Assembly: GCF_000328705.1 (NCBI RefSeq)
Contig: NC_019673.1
Coordinates: 5,704,001-5,768,000 of the forward strand
DNA: 64,000 nt
From: Saccharothrix espanaensis DSM 44229
GTDB taxonomy: Bacteria > Actinomycetota > Actinomycetes > Mycobacteriales > Pseudonocardiaceae
Direction of reading: 5' to 3'
The position numbers and the translations under genes are program-made. Numbering within the stretch: the stretch's first letter is position 1; the number at the start of each line of letters is the position of its first letter. Shown here one piece after another: positions 51,822 to 61,079 of this stretch. Below the pieces are notes generated by a model. The model saw only the letters and a list, made by a program, of their open reading frames with translations, had not been told where the DNA came from and did no database searches.

Positions 51822-53011
51822 GGTACGAGGTCCTTCCGGCAATCCTGGGGGCGTTGTTGTGCGGGCACGGCCGGTTCGTACGACCGGCGCGCCCAGTCGA
51901 TCGCGGCCCACGGCGGGGCCAGCTCCTCCAGCGAGGTGATCTCCGCGGGCGCGAGCAGCGCGGGGGCGAGGGCTTCGCGGTGCCGGGCGAAGACGCGCGC
52001 GGTGTAGCGGTGGCCGGTGTCCGCGCCGATGACCACGTGCGTGCGCACCGGGTCGCGTCCCGCCTCCCACTGCGCCGCCAGGTGCGCCGCACCGGTGGAC
52101 AGGCCGGCGAACACGGCGTGCGTGCGCATCAGATCGATGGTGGCGGCCATGGCGTGCTGGAAGTCCATCCAGTGGACGCGGTCGTACAGCTCGTGGTGGA
52201 CGTTGTCGAAGTGGATGGCGCTGCCGATGCCGGCGATGATGGCGTCGGGGTCGGTGAAGCGCTCGCTGCCGAACGTGACGCTGCCGAACGGTTGGACGCC
52301 CACCAGGCGGACCAGCGGGTCGTGCCGGCGCAGCGCGCGCACCAGCCCGCCGGTGGAGGCCCCGGTGCCGACGCTGCCGACCACGGTCAGCGGCTCGCCG
52401 GGCAGCGCCGACCTGAGCAGGTCGGCCAGCTCGGCGTAGCCCCGGTGGTGCACCGGGTCGTGGTACTGGCGCATCCAGTGCAGGTCCGGCTGCCGGGCGA
52501 GCAGCTCGCGGACCCGGGCCACCCGCCGGTTCTGGTCCAGGTCCAGGTCGTGGGACGGCGGCATCTGGTCGACCGTCACGCCCAGGATCTCCAGCTGGGC
52601 GCGCAGGGTGTCGTCGACCGTGGTGGAGGCCACGATGTGGCAGCGCAGCCCGTAGCGGTGGCAGGCCATCGCCAGGGCCAGCGCGTAGATGCCGCTGGAG
52701 CTGTCGACCACCGTCTGACCGGGGCGCAGCACCCCCGTGTCGAGCAGGTGGCGCACCGCGCCGAGCGCGGCGTAGACCTTCAGGGTCTCGAACCTGATCA
52801 GCACGGTGTTGGGCGCCAGCCGCACGAGCGACGGTGTTCTGATGGCGTCGGTGATGTGCTCGTGGACCGTCGGCGTCGCGGCGCTGTCGTCGCGCACGGT
52901 CCTCACCCCCGGGTCGGCCGCGGGCGGCGGATCGTGGCCGCGGTGGCCTTCGGTGGTGCCGTCGTGCGGGTCGAGGTCATCGTCGAACCCTTCCGGGGGT
53001 CGTCGTGTCAT
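51818..53011 (-). CDS. PLP-dependent beta-substituted-alanine synthase-like enzyme (fold type II)
   Basis: About 397 residues with the cysteine-synthase fold: the PLP Lys in RFETLKVYAALG, the SSSGIYALALA phosphate/substrate loop (STSGNTGxALA in relatives) and the GSVGTGASTGG glycine loop. Such enzymes form C-S, C-N or C-O bonds at the beta carbon of an activated serine; SbnA and DcsD are examples. A nitrogen nucleophile such as a hydrazine is conceivable here. No good RBS is seen before ATG 53011, so the true start may be internal. Confidence 0.78.
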   Translation of the reverse strand: MTRRPPEGFDDDLDPHDGTTEGHRGHDPPPAADPGVRTVRDDSAATPTVHEHITDAIRTPSLVRLAPNTVLIRFETLKVYAALGAVRHLLDTGVLRPGQTVVDSSSGIYALALAMACHRYGLRCHIVASTTVDDTLRAQLEILGVTVDQMPPSHDLDLDQNRRVARVRELLARQPDLHWMRQYHDPVHHRGYAELADLLRSALPGEPLTVVGSVGTGASTGGLVRALRRHDPLVRLVGVQPFGSVTFGSERFTDPDAIIAGIGSAIHFDNVHHELYDRVHWMDFQHAMAATIDLMRTHAVFAGLSTGAAHLAAQWEAGRDPVRTHVVIGADTGHRYTARVFARHREALAPALLAPAEITSLEELAPPWAAIDWARRSYEPAVPAQQRPQDCRKDLVP

Positions 53012-53108
53012 CGAGCGACATCGGTGCCGGACCACGCGGGAACGGCGGGTGCCGCACCGCCGTCCGGGTCGGGCCACGGCGCCGGTCCTGCCGATCTTCT
53101 CCGGCCCC

Positions 53109-53200
53109 CACTGGTCGTCGGCGGGGCCTCCGCGGTTCCCGCGCCGGTGGGATCCGGTGCGGGCGGGCGGGAACTTTCCCGAGCGGTGGAACGACCAGTG
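53109..53200. promoter_or_regulatory. divergent control region with CACTGGTCGT/ACGACCAGTG arms
   Basis: CACTGGTCGT (53109-53118) and its exact inverse (53191-53200) lie 72 bp apart between the minus-strand trio and the MFS gene. GGGAACTTTCCC (53169-53180) lies between them. The related CGACCAGTGGTCG and GGGAAAGTTCC occur together in the other divergent gap at 55298-55332. The shared motifs suggest one regulator for both. Confidence 0.5.
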
Positions 53201-53268
53201 CTGCGCCGGGCCGGTGGTCGCGCGGTGTCGGACCTGACGGGAGACCTGCGCATGGGCTGGGGCGGTTG

Positions 53269-54495
53269 ATGGGTGTCCCGGCGTCGCCCGCTGCGGGAAG
53301 GCGAAGGCGCACCCCGACCGGAAGCGCCTTCACCGGCGCCCGGTCCGTGCTGATGGCGAGCGGGTGCCTGGTCAACATCGGCACGTTCGCGGTCTACCCG
53401 TACTTGGCCGTCCTGCTGCGCGACCGGCTGGGCGCGGGCATGGCCCAGGTCGGCGTCGTGCTCGGGGCCGCGACCCTGGTGCAGTTCGCGAGCGCGCCGT
53501 TCACCGCGGCGTTCGCCGAACGAGTCGGTCTCCAGCGCTGCCTGACGCTCGCGACGCTGCTCTACGGCGCGGGTGCGGTCACCTACCTGGTCGCGGCGGA
53601 CGACCCGGCGCTGACGGTGCTCGCGCTGTTCCTGAGCTGTGGCGCGGGGGCGCTGTACTCGCCGGCCTACCGGGGCTACCTGGTGCACTCGGCGGCCCCG
53701 GAGCAGCGCCCGCGACTGGTGTCGGCCGGCAACGCGGCGAGCAACCTCGGTGTCGCCCTGGGGCCGGTGGTCGGCGCGCTGTTCCTGCCCGAGCCGAGCG
53801 TGTTGTTCACCGTGAACACGGTGCTCTACGCCGTGCTCGTGGTCGTCCACCTGTCCCTGCGCCGGGAGGCGGACGCCGGGGACAGTCCGGCGGTGGAGCC
53901 GTTCCGACGGGTGTTGCGCGGTGTGGCCGGGCTGCCGTTCGCCGTCACCGTGGTCACCCACTACCTGTACTTGCAGTTCTACCAGTACCTGTCGAGCTTC
54001 GCGGAGGGCCGCGTGCCCGCGACCGGCTACGGGTTGGTCATGATGGGCTACTCCTTGGGTCTGGTGGCGATCCAGCCCTTGGTGGCGCGGCGGGTCGGCG
54101 ACCTCCGCTATCCCGTGGCGATGGCCATCGGGTTCTCCTGCATGGCGGTGGGCATGGTGGCCTTCGCCGGCGGCCGGACCGCCGGGTTCGCCGTCGGTGC
54201 CGCGGCGATGAGCGTGGGGACCGCCGTCCTGATGCTCAAGAACGACCTGGAGGCGTTGGCGGGGTCGCGGCGATCGGCCACGGTGACGTTCGGGCAGCAG
54301 CGGCTGGCGGTCGGTGTGGGGGCGCTGTTGAGCGGTGTGGTCGGCGGTGCCGGGTACGGGTTGTTCGAGAGCGCGGGGATGTTGCCCGGTTTCTGGCTCG
54401 CGGTGGCCGTGCAGTGCGTCCTGCTCCCGCCGCTGGTGCTGCTGGCGCCGCGCGTGATCAGGAGGGTTGTGCCGCGGGCTTCTCGTACACGGTGA
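53269..54495 (+). CDS. MFS transporter
   Basis: 408 residues with about eleven to twelve membrane helices and MFS character (LVNIGTFAVYPYLAVLLRDRLG, AERVGLQRCL in the first loop, GPVVGALFLP). Similar proteins export siderophores or drugs. It is divergent from the PLP/ATP-grasp/FhuF trio. Its 3' end overlaps the convergent methyltransferase by 38 nt. The ATG at 53269 has only a weak RBS (GGGGCGG). Confidence 0.82.
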   Translation: MGVPASPAAGRRRRTPTGSAFTGARSVLMASGCLVNIGTFAVYPYLAVLLRDRLGAGMAQVGVVLGAATLVQFASAPFTAAFAERVGLQRCLTLATLLYGAGAVTYLVAADDPALTVLALFLSCGAGALYSPAYRGYLVHSAAPEQRPRLVSAGNAASNLGVALGPVVGALFLPEPSVLFTVNTVLYAVLVVVHLSLRREADAGDSPAVEPFRRVLRGVAGLPFAVTVVTHYLYLQFYQYLSSFAEGRVPATGYGLVMMGYSLGLVAIQPLVARRVGDLRYPVAMAIGFSCMAVGMVAFAGGRTAGFAVGAAAMSVGTAVLMLKNDLEALAGSRRSATVTFGQQRLAVGVGALLSGVVGGAGYGLFESAGMLPGFWLAVAVQCVLLPPLVLLAPRVIRRVVPRASRTR

Positions 54496-55216
54496 CGTAG
54501 TTGCCCTCGCCGCGGAACGGTTCACGGCGCCAACCACCCCACCGGTGCCGGAGTTCGAGCCCCGCCAGCCGGGCCATCAGGTCCAGTTCGGTGGGCCACG
54601 CGTAGCGCATGAACGCGGGGGCCAGCTTGGTGCCCTTGTCGGTGATCAGCACGTGGTGGCCTTCGAACCGCTGTTCCACCGGGTCGTGGCGGACCGCGGC
54701 GATCCGGACCCGGTCGAGCCCGACCCGGTAGGTCTCCAGGGTCTGGTTGCGCTCGTAGCGGGCGACGTCGGGCACCGGGCACTCCAGGACGAACCGGCCG
54801 CCGGGCAGCAGGCGCTCGGCGACGTTGGCGAAGCAGCGCACCTGCCGCTCCTGGTCGGGCAGGAAGAAGAACGTCGAGAACACGACGAACACCATGGCGA
54901 ACAGGTCGTCGCCGCCCGGGTCCACGTCGACCATGTCGCCGATGACGACCGGGATGCGGTCGCCGCCGGGCTTGGCGCGCATCCGCGCCACCATCGCCGC
55001 CGAGGCGTCCACGCCGCGCAGGTCGACGCCGGTCGCGGCCAGCGGGATGGTCACCCGGCCGGTGCCCACCGCGAGTTCGAACACCGGCCCGGCCGGGCCC
55101 TCCGCGATCAGCTCGGCCAGCCCCCGCACCGCCTCGGCGGGGTCGTGCTCGGCGTGCCACTCGTCGTAGACGTCGACATTGAGCTCGCCGTAGGTCTCCG
55201 GTCCCAGGTCCTTCAT
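54458..55216 (-). CDS. class I SAM-dependent methyltransferase
   Basis: 252 residues with SAM motif I as FELAVGTGRV, motif II GVDASAAMV and a post-motif FVFSTFFFLPDQ. O-, N- or C-methylation of the metallophore is likely, as the gene lies between its MFS exporter and uptake genes. GGGGGAGAAG lies 5-8 nt before the ATG. It is divergent from the FecCD-type permease and shares its palindrome-rich control region. Confidence 0.85.
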   Translation of the reverse strand: MKDLGPETYGELNVDVYDEWHAEHDPAEAVRGLAELIAEGPAGPVFELAVGTGRVTIPLAATGVDLRGVDASAAMVARMRAKPGGDRIPVVIGDMVDVDPGGDDLFAMVFVVFSTFFFLPDQERQVRCFANVAERLLPGGRFVLECPVPDVARYERNQTLETYRVGLDRVRIAAVRHDPVEQRFEGHHVLITDKGTKLAPAFMRYAWPTELDLMARLAGLELRHRWGGWRREPFRGEGNYVTVYEKPAAQPS

Positions 55217-55297
55217 CGAGCTTCTCCCCCGAAGGTGCGGTCGACGTGGCCGACGAGCCCCGCGCGGACGGCGGTGCGGGTGCCGCGCGGACCTCGT

Positions 55298-55385
55298 CGA
55301 CCAGTGGTCGGGCGGCGGAGCGGGAAAGTTCCGCACCGTCCGGGCCGCCCCGGTCGGATGGTTCCCCGGTTCCCGGGAACCGGGG
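55298..55385. promoter_or_regulatory. control region with three palindromic motifs upstream of the uptake genes
   Basis: CGACCAGTGGTCG (55298-55310) and GGGAAAGTTCC (55322-55332) match motifs in the divergent gap at 53109-53200. A further perfect 22-bp palindrome, half-site CCCCGGTTCCC, spans 55364-55385, about 70 bp before the permease start. None matches a DtxR/DmdR iron box, Zur or NikR site. These are likely operators for an unidentified regulator. Confidence 0.55.
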
Positions 55386-55453
55386 GCCGGTGCGATCCGA
55401 CCTCTGTGGTGGTGGCCGTTTCAGCTCCGTCCCGAAGAGGAACAGGGTGCAGG

Positions 55454-56575
55454 GTGTCGGGTAGTGGCACGGATGTCGAGGACGATGTCGACCGGCGTGA
55501 CCCGGCAGCCGCCGGCGCGCGACGAGCGCCGGGACCGCGGCGCCGGACCGGGTACGTGACAGCGCTGTTCGCGGTGCTGGTCCTGTTGCTGGTGGGCGTG
55601 GTCGTGGTCCTGATCGCACAGGGCTCCATCGCCGTCCCGATCGGGGACGTCGTGGCCGTGCTCACCGGTCGGGGCGCCACCTCCGAGGTGAACCGCACGA
55701 TCGTGCTGGACGCGCGGTTGCCGAAGGTCGTGGCCGGGTTGCTGGCCGGGGCGGCGCTGGCCGTCGGCGGGGCGCAGATGCAGACGCTGTTCCGCAACCC
55801 GCTGGCCGACCCGTTCGTGCTCGGCGTCAGCTCCGGCGCGATCCTGGGCGCCTCGCTGGTCATCCTCGGCACCGGCGGGGTGGGCTGGTTGTCGGGGCTG
55901 GGCGTGGTGAGCCAGCTCGGCGTGACCGGGGCGGCCGTCGCCGGTGCCGCCGGGGTGCTGCTGATCGCGCTGGGCATCGCCCGCCGCGTCGGCGACCCGG
56001 TGGTGGTCCTGGTGGTGGGCGTGATGCTCGGCTACCTGGCCGGTGCGGTGGTGGACATGCTGGTCTACTACACCGACCCGGACCGGTTGCAGGCGCTGGC
56101 CACGTTCACCCGCGGCTCGGTGCGCAACGTGACGTGGAACGAGTTGCAGGTCATCGCGGTGTCCTGCGCCGTGGTGCTGGTGCTGTCGGTCTTCCTGGCC
56201 CAGCCGCTCAACGCGCTGCTGCTCGGCGACCGGTACGCGGGCAGCCTGGGCATCAACGTCCGCCGCGTGCGCTTCCTGTCCCTGGCCGGGGTCGCGGTGC
56301 TGTCCGGCATCACCACCGCCTACTGCGGGGCCATCGGTTTCGTCGGGCTGGCCGCGCCGCACCTGGCCCGCGGGCTGTTGCGCACGGCCGACCACCGGCT
56401 GGTGCTGCCGGCCAGCGCGCTGATCGGCGCGGTGATCGTGCTGGCGGCCGAGTACGTCGCCGGCGGCAACGGGCTGACCAGGACGTCGCTGCCGCTGAAC
56501 TCCGTGACGGCGTTCGTCGGCGCGCCGGTGATCCTGTGGGTGCTGCTGTCCGGCCGGGCGCGGAGGAGTGCGTGA
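55454..56575 (+). CDS. FecCD-type siderophore ABC permease
   Basis: 373 residues with nine to ten membrane helices and FecCD/BtuC-family signatures (RLPKVVAGLLAGAALAVGGAQMQ, NPLADPFVLGVSSGA, GAIGFVGLAAPHLAR). Only one permease gene is present, so it probably forms a homodimer. Start is GTG at 55454, preceded by AGGG; no in-frame ATG lies near. The stop overlaps the ATPase start (TGATG). Confidence 0.9.
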   Translation: MSGSGTDVEDDVDRRDPAAAGARRAPGPRRRTGYVTALFAVLVLLLVGVVVVLIAQGSIAVPIGDVVAVLTGRGATSEVNRTIVLDARLPKVVAGLLAGAALAVGGAQMQTLFRNPLADPFVLGVSSGAILGASLVILGTGGVGWLSGLGVVSQLGVTGAAVAGAAGVLLIALGIARRVGDPVVVLVVGVMLGYLAGAVVDMLVYYTDPDRLQALATFTRGSVRNVTWNELQVIAVSCAVVLVLSVFLAQPLNALLLGDRYAGSLGINVRRVRFLSLAGVAVLSGITTAYCGAIGFVGLAAPHLARGLLRTADHRLVLPASALIGAVIVLAAEYVAGGNGLTRTSLPLNSVTAFVGAPVILWVLLSGRARRSA

Positions 56576-57639
56576 TGACCACGGCGACGCCTGCGGTGTC
56601 CCCGCCCGCGGCCCTACAGGCCGTGGCGGTGAGCGCGGGCTACCGGCGACGACGCCGTCACCCGGCCGTCACCGTCCTGCGGGACGTGCACCTCGCGGCC
56701 CGGCCCGGCGAGCTGATCACGTTGATCGGCCCCAACGGCGCGGGCAAGTCGACCCTGCTGCGCACCCTCGTGGGCGCCCAGCCCCCGCTGGCCGGGCACG
56801 TCCTGCTCGACGGCCGGGACCTGGGCGGGCTGTCTCCCCGGGACCGCGCCCGGCGGCTGGCGGTCGTGCTGACCGAGCCGGTCGACGTCGGGCAGATGAG
56901 CGTGGCGTCGGTCGTGGCGCTGGGCCGGCTGCCCTACCGCTCCTGGATCGGCCGGGACACCGGGCACGACCGGGCCGCGGTGGACCGGGCGCTGGTCGAC
57001 GCCGGGGTGGACTGGCTGCGCGACCGGCCGCTGCACGACCTGTCCGACGGCGAGCGGCAGCGGGTGATGGTGGCCCGCGCCCTGGCGCAGGAGCCGGCGG
57101 TCCTGGTGCTGGACGAGCCCACCGCGTTCCTCGACGTGGCCCGCCGCATCGAACTGGCCGCCATGCTGACCCGGCTCACCGCGACCACGGGCGCGGCGAT
57201 CGTCCTGTCCACCCACGACCTGGGTTTCGCGCTGCGCCGCTCCGACCAGGTGTGGCTGGTCGGAGGAGACGGCGCGGTGACGGCCGGCGCGCCGGAAGAC
57301 CTCGCCCACAGCGACGCGATCGCCCGGACCTTCGCCGGGGAGAACATGACCTTCGACGACGCGGCGGCCACGATCGTCGTCGCCGACGAGACCGTGCCCG
57401 GTGCGACCGTCCGGGTGGTCGGCGAGGGGCGGACGCGGCAGTGGGCCGAGCACGCCGTGCGCCGGGCGGGCTGGACACCCACCGAGGCCGGCGGCGGTCG
57501 CGTCCTGCGGGTGGAGCCCGGGACGCCGTGCCGCTGGCGGGTCGACGGGCCGGACGCGCACGGCGTCGGCTTCGACACCCTCGTCTCCCACCTGCGCGGC
57601 CAAGCCGTGCCGCTGCCCGAAGACGCACGAACCGGGTGA
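56575..57639 (+). CDS. siderophore ABC transporter ATPase with extra C-terminal domain
   Basis: 354 residues. A FecE/FepC-type ATPase (about 1-255) has Walker A GPNGAGKSTL, signature LSDGERQRVM and Walker B VLVLDEPTAFLD. It is followed by about 95 extra residues (from TFDDAAATIVVADETVPG) not found in standard FecE. That tail has a small alpha/beta composition (VRVVGEGRTRQWAEHAVRRAGW) and may bind a regulatory ligand. Coupled to the permease by overlap. Confidence 0.9.
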   Translation: MTTATPAVSPPAALQAVAVSAGYRRRRRHPAVTVLRDVHLAARPGELITLIGPNGAGKSTLLRTLVGAQPPLAGHVLLDGRDLGGLSPRDRARRLAVVLTEPVDVGQMSVASVVALGRLPYRSWIGRDTGHDRAAVDRALVDAGVDWLRDRPLHDLSDGERQRVMVARALAQEPAVLVLDEPTAFLDVARRIELAAMLTRLTATTGAAIVLSTHDLGFALRRSDQVWLVGGDGAVTAGAPEDLAHSDAIARTFAGENMTFDDAAATIVVADETVPGATVRVVGEGRTRQWAEHAVRRAGWTPTEAGGGRVLRVEPGTPCRWRVDGPDAHGVGFDTLVSHLRGQAVPLPEDARTG

Positions 57640-57696
57640 CCACCGCTCGACGCACCCACCACCGGAACACCCACGGACACGCAGGAGAGCACCACC

Positions 57697-58902
57697 GTGA
57701 AAAGACTCATCGGCACGGCCGTCGCGTTGCTGGCGCTGCCCCTCACCGGCTGCGGGGTTTTCGGCTCGGGTGCGCCGGGCAGCCAGGCCGACGCAGCGGG
57801 CTGCGCCGCGGACCACGCCGAAGGCCGTGACCACTTCCCGGACAAGAGCACCGTCACCGAGTCCGAGCTGTGGAACATCAGCTACCACAACTCCTACAAG
57901 ACCATCACGCTCGACGACACCGAGAACACCGACGGCGCCGACCTGAAGTACGTGCTCTACCAGTGCGGCACGCCCCGGCCCGAGGCCACCGGCGAGCTGG
58001 CGGGCGCGCTGTTCGTCCAGGTCCCGGTCACCAACGTCGCGGTCACCTCGTTCAACGCCTTGGCGATGGTCGACCGGCTGGGCAAGAACGACACCGTGAA
58101 GGGCCTCAGCGGTCAACTGCTGGGCAACGCCGCGAAGGACGAGTGGTACGGCGCGGTGGCCGCCGGCAAGCCGATGTCGATCGGCGAGTACACCGAGCTG
58201 GACAAGGAAACCGTGCTGGGCCTGAAGAACCAGGTCGTCCTGATGTCCGGGTTCGGCAAGGGCTTCGACGACATCAGCAACGCCCGCGCCGCCGGAATGC
58301 CCGGCGTGAGCGTGTCCAACCGGTTGGAGCGGCACGCCCTGGCCTCCGCCGAGTGGATCAAGATGGTCGCGGCCTTCTACAACGCCGAAGCCGCCGCCAA
58401 CACCGAGTTCGACGCCATCAGGACGAGGTACGAGGAGGTCGTCTCCGCCGTTTCGGGCAAGATCGACAACCGGCGGGCGGGCTACCTCTGCGTCGCGGCC
58501 GAGCGCGGCTGCGAGTTCTTCCACGGGCACGGCGCGGAGACCCTGGTCGGCCGCCTGCTGACCCAGTTGGGCGTGGGCAACGTCTTCGCCCCCGACAACC
58601 CCGCCCCCAACGGCCAACCCTACGACTTCGAGAAGGCCGTGGGCACGGCGGCCGACGCCGACTTTTTCATCGTCTACGACCCCTTGAAAATGACCCGGGA
58701 CACCCTGTCCGCCGACCCGCGCACGGCACAGTTCAAACCCTTCAAGGACAACAACTTCATCGCCGGCGTGGACGACAACTTCGAGGAGTGCCGCGCCAAG
58801 ACCTACCTCGACGTGGACGTGCTCATCAAGGACTTCGCGATCGGCCTCGCGCCCGAGTTGTTCCCCGGTGCCAAGGGAACCTGCTTCGCCCGCCCCTCCT
58901 GA
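57697..58902 (+). CDS. substrate-binding lipoprotein for metal-chelate uptake
   Basis: 401 residues with a lipoprotein signal (KRLIGTAVALLALPLTGC; lipobox LTGC). The mature part has the cluster A-2 (TroA/FepB-like) layout: N-terminal lobe with ELWNISYHNSYKTITL, a long linking helix (IKMVAAFYNAEAAANTEFDAI) and a C-terminal lobe. It delivers a chelate to the permease/ATPase encoded just upstream. Extra Cys residues (GYLCVAAERGCEF) may form a disulfide. GTG start with AGGAG upstream. Confidence 0.9.
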   Translation: MKRLIGTAVALLALPLTGCGVFGSGAPGSQADAAGCAADHAEGRDHFPDKSTVTESELWNISYHNSYKTITLDDTENTDGADLKYVLYQCGTPRPEATGELAGALFVQVPVTNVAVTSFNALAMVDRLGKNDTVKGLSGQLLGNAAKDEWYGAVAAGKPMSIGEYTELDKETVLGLKNQVVLMSGFGKGFDDISNARAAGMPGVSVSNRLERHALASAEWIKMVAAFYNAEAAANTEFDAIRTRYEEVVSAVSGKIDNRRAGYLCVAAERGCEFFHGHGAETLVGRLLTQLGVGNVFAPDNPAPNGQPYDFEKAVGTAADADFFIVYDPLKMTRDTLSADPRTAQFKPFKDNNFIAGVDDNFEECRAKTYLDVDVLIKDFAIGLAPELFPGAKGTCFARPS

Positions 58903-58998
58903 CCAACCGTCCCAGTCCACTTGCCGTCCCGGTCCGCCCTCCGGCCCGGTCCGGTCCGCCGAACGCTCCGGCTGTTCGGCGGACCGGGGCGCGGTGGC

Positions 58999-59736
58999 TC
59001 AGGCGCGCGTGCCGCGCACGATGAGCCGGCGGGCGTGGTTGTCGTAAGGGGAGGCGTCGAAGTCGCCGAAGCACTCGACATCGGTGAACCCGACCGCCTC
59101 GAACAGCCCGCGCAGCTCGGCGGCGCTGTAGAGGGTGGAGTGCAGCGACGTGCGCCGCACCTCGTCACCGCGCACCCAGGTCCAGTCGCTGCGCAAGCGC
59201 GTCCAGTCGTCCAGGACGGTGTCGCGCATGTACACCGTGCCGCCGTCGACGTCGACCGCCTGCGGCCGGCCGACCCAGCCGGCGAACACCTCCTTGCCCA
59301 TCACGTCGACCAGCAGCCGTCCGCCCGGCGCGAGGCTGGTGTGCACGTTGCGCAGCACCACGAGGTTGTCGCCGGGGTCGGTGAAGTAGCCGAACGACGT
59401 GTACATGTTGACCACCAGGTCGTACGCGCCGGGCTCGACGTGCTCGCGCATGTCCGCCCGCACCAGCCGTGCCCGCACCCTGGCCCGCTCGCACGCCTCG
59501 CGCGCCCGCACGAGCATCGCCTCGCTCAGGTCGACCCCGGTGACCACCGCGCCGTGGCGGGCCAGCGGCACGACGTGGGTGCCCGGTCCGCACGCCAGGT
59601 CCAGCACCCGGTCCCCGGCGGCGACCTTCAACAGCGGCGAACCGGCCACCAGCCGTTCCGCCTCCGCGAACCGGTGCGGTGGGAACATCACGTCGGCGAA
59701 CCCCACCCACACGTCGTCGTCCTCGTACCAGCCCAT
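58999..59736 (-). CDS. class I SAM-dependent methyltransferase
   Basis: 245 residues with SAM motif I VLDLACGPGTHVVPLA, acidic residue in GVDLSEAM, and motif YDLVVNMYTSFGYFTDP, as in many small-molecule methyltransferases. It resembles glycine/sarcosine-type or O-methyltransferases only in fold. It is divergent from the P450 at 59880 and may tailor the metallophore, though it could be unrelated. Confidence 0.85.
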   Translation of the reverse strand: MGWYEDDDVWVGFADVMFPPHRFAEAERLVAGSPLLKVAAGDRVLDLACGPGTHVVPLARHGAVVTGVDLSEAMLVRAREACERARVRARLVRADMREHVEPGAYDLVVNMYTSFGYFTDPGDNLVVLRNVHTSLAPGGRLLVDVMGKEVFAGWVGRPQAVDVDGGTVYMRDTVLDDWTRLRSDWTWVRGDEVRRTSLHSTLYSAAELRGLFEAVGFTDVECFGDFDASPYDNHARRLIVRGTRA

Positions 59737-59879
59737 GACGCTCCAGCCGTAGTCCCGTGCACCGCCTGCGCCCTACAGGTCGTGAGCGGGCACCCGCCGG
59801 TTCCCGCAGCGGGGAACTCCCCGCCACCGCAAGACGACTACTGGTGGTGACACCGGCCTTTCGGGATAGGGGACACCGG

Positions 59880-61079
59880 ATGCAACCCGCGCAGGCAGCC
59901 CGCACGTACCCGTTCCGCGAGCCCACCGCGTTGGCGCTGGAGCCCGAGTACACCCATCTGCGGGACCACGAACCGCTCAGCCGCATCTCGCTGCCCTACG
60001 GCGGCGACGCCTGGCTGGCCGTGCGGCACGAGGACGTCCGGACGGTGCTCGGCGACCCGCGCTTCAGCCGGGCCGCCCTGCTGGACCGGGACGTGCCGCG
60101 CGCCTCCCCGCGCAGGCACACCGACCCCACGCTGCACACCGTGGACCCGCCCGAGCACACCCGGCTGCGCCGCCTGGTCGCCGCCGCGTTCAGCCCCCGG
60201 CAGGTGGACCGCCTCGTCGGGCACGCCCGGCTGGTCACCGACGACCTGCTGGACCGCATGGCCGAGCAGGGCCCGCCCGCCGACCTGATCACCGGTCTCG
60301 CGATCCCGTTGCCGGTCGCGGTCATCTGCCAGATGCTCGGCGTGCCGGTCGCCGACCGCGAGCGGTTCGCCGGCTGGATCGACGTCGCGCTGGCCACCAC
60401 CGCCTTCTCCAGCGAGGAGATCCACGCCGCGTTCGCCGCGCTCAAGGACTACCTGACCGGTCTGGTCGCCGCCCGTCGCCGCGAGCCCGGTGACGACCTG
60501 CTCGGCACGCTCGTCCACGCCCGCGACGAGGGCGACCGGCTCAGCGAGGACGAGCTGGTCGGGCTCGGCGTCACGCTGCTCTACGCCGGGCTGGAGACCA
60601 CGACCAGCGAGCTCGGCAACGCCGCCTACACCCTGCTCACCCACCCCGACCAGCTCGCGGTCCTGCGCGCCGACCCCGCCCTGGTCGACCGCGCGGTGGA
60701 CGAACTGCTGCGCTTCAACCCGTTGGTGACCTCGGCCGGGTTCACCCGCATCGCGCTGGAGGACGTCGAACTGGGCGGAGTGCTGGTCCGCGCGGGCGAC
60801 GCGGTGATGGTGCAGCTCGACGCCGCCAACCGCGACGCCCGCGTCTTCGACCACCCCGACGACCTGGACCTCACCCGCAAACCGAACCCGCACCTGGCCT
60901 TCGGTTTCGGCCCGCACTACTGCGTCGCGGCCCAACTGGCCAAAGCCGAACTGCGGGTGGCCCTGGACGCCCTCCTGCGCCGCTTCCCGACCCTCCGCCT
61001 CGCCGTGGACGAGACGGACCTGCCGTGGCGACAAGGTCGAATGGCGCGCGGCCTGAACCACCTCCCCGTCACCTGGTAG
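59880..61079 (+). CDS. cytochrome P450
   Basis: 399 residues: I-helix YAGLETTTSE with acid-alcohol pair, ExxR in DELLRF, and heme loop FGFGPHYCVAAQLAKAEL. In the heme loop the usual Gly two after Cys is Ala (CVA instead of CxG). The fold and HTVDPPEHTRLRRLVAAAF segment fit the CYP105/107-type secondary-metabolite enzymes. ATG at 59880 has AGGGGAC 5 nt upstream. It is probably the last gene of the metallophore locus. Confidence 0.88.
   Translation: MQPAQAARTYPFREPTALALEPEYTHLRDHEPLSRISLPYGGDAWLAVRHEDVRTVLGDPRFSRAALLDRDVPRASPRRHTDPTLHTVDPPEHTRLRRLVAAAFSPRQVDRLVGHARLVTDDLLDRMAEQGPPADLITGLAIPLPVAVICQMLGVPVADRERFAGWIDVALATTAFSSEEIHAAFAALKDYLTGLVAARRREPGDDLLGTLVHARDEGDRLSEDELVGLGVTLLYAGLETTTSELGNAAYTLLTHPDQLAVLRADPALVDRAVDELLRFNPLVTSAGFTRIALEDVELGGVLVRAGDAVMVQLDAANRDARVFDHPDDLDLTRKPNPHLAFGFGPHYCVAAQLAKAELRVALDALLRRFPTLRLAVDETDLPWRQGRMARGLNHLPVTW

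Noticed and set aside
53012-55453. Iron box in the metallophore promoters
   Set aside because: I looked for a TTAGGTTAGGCTAACCTAA-like site in both divergent gaps and found none; the palindromes there have another sequence.
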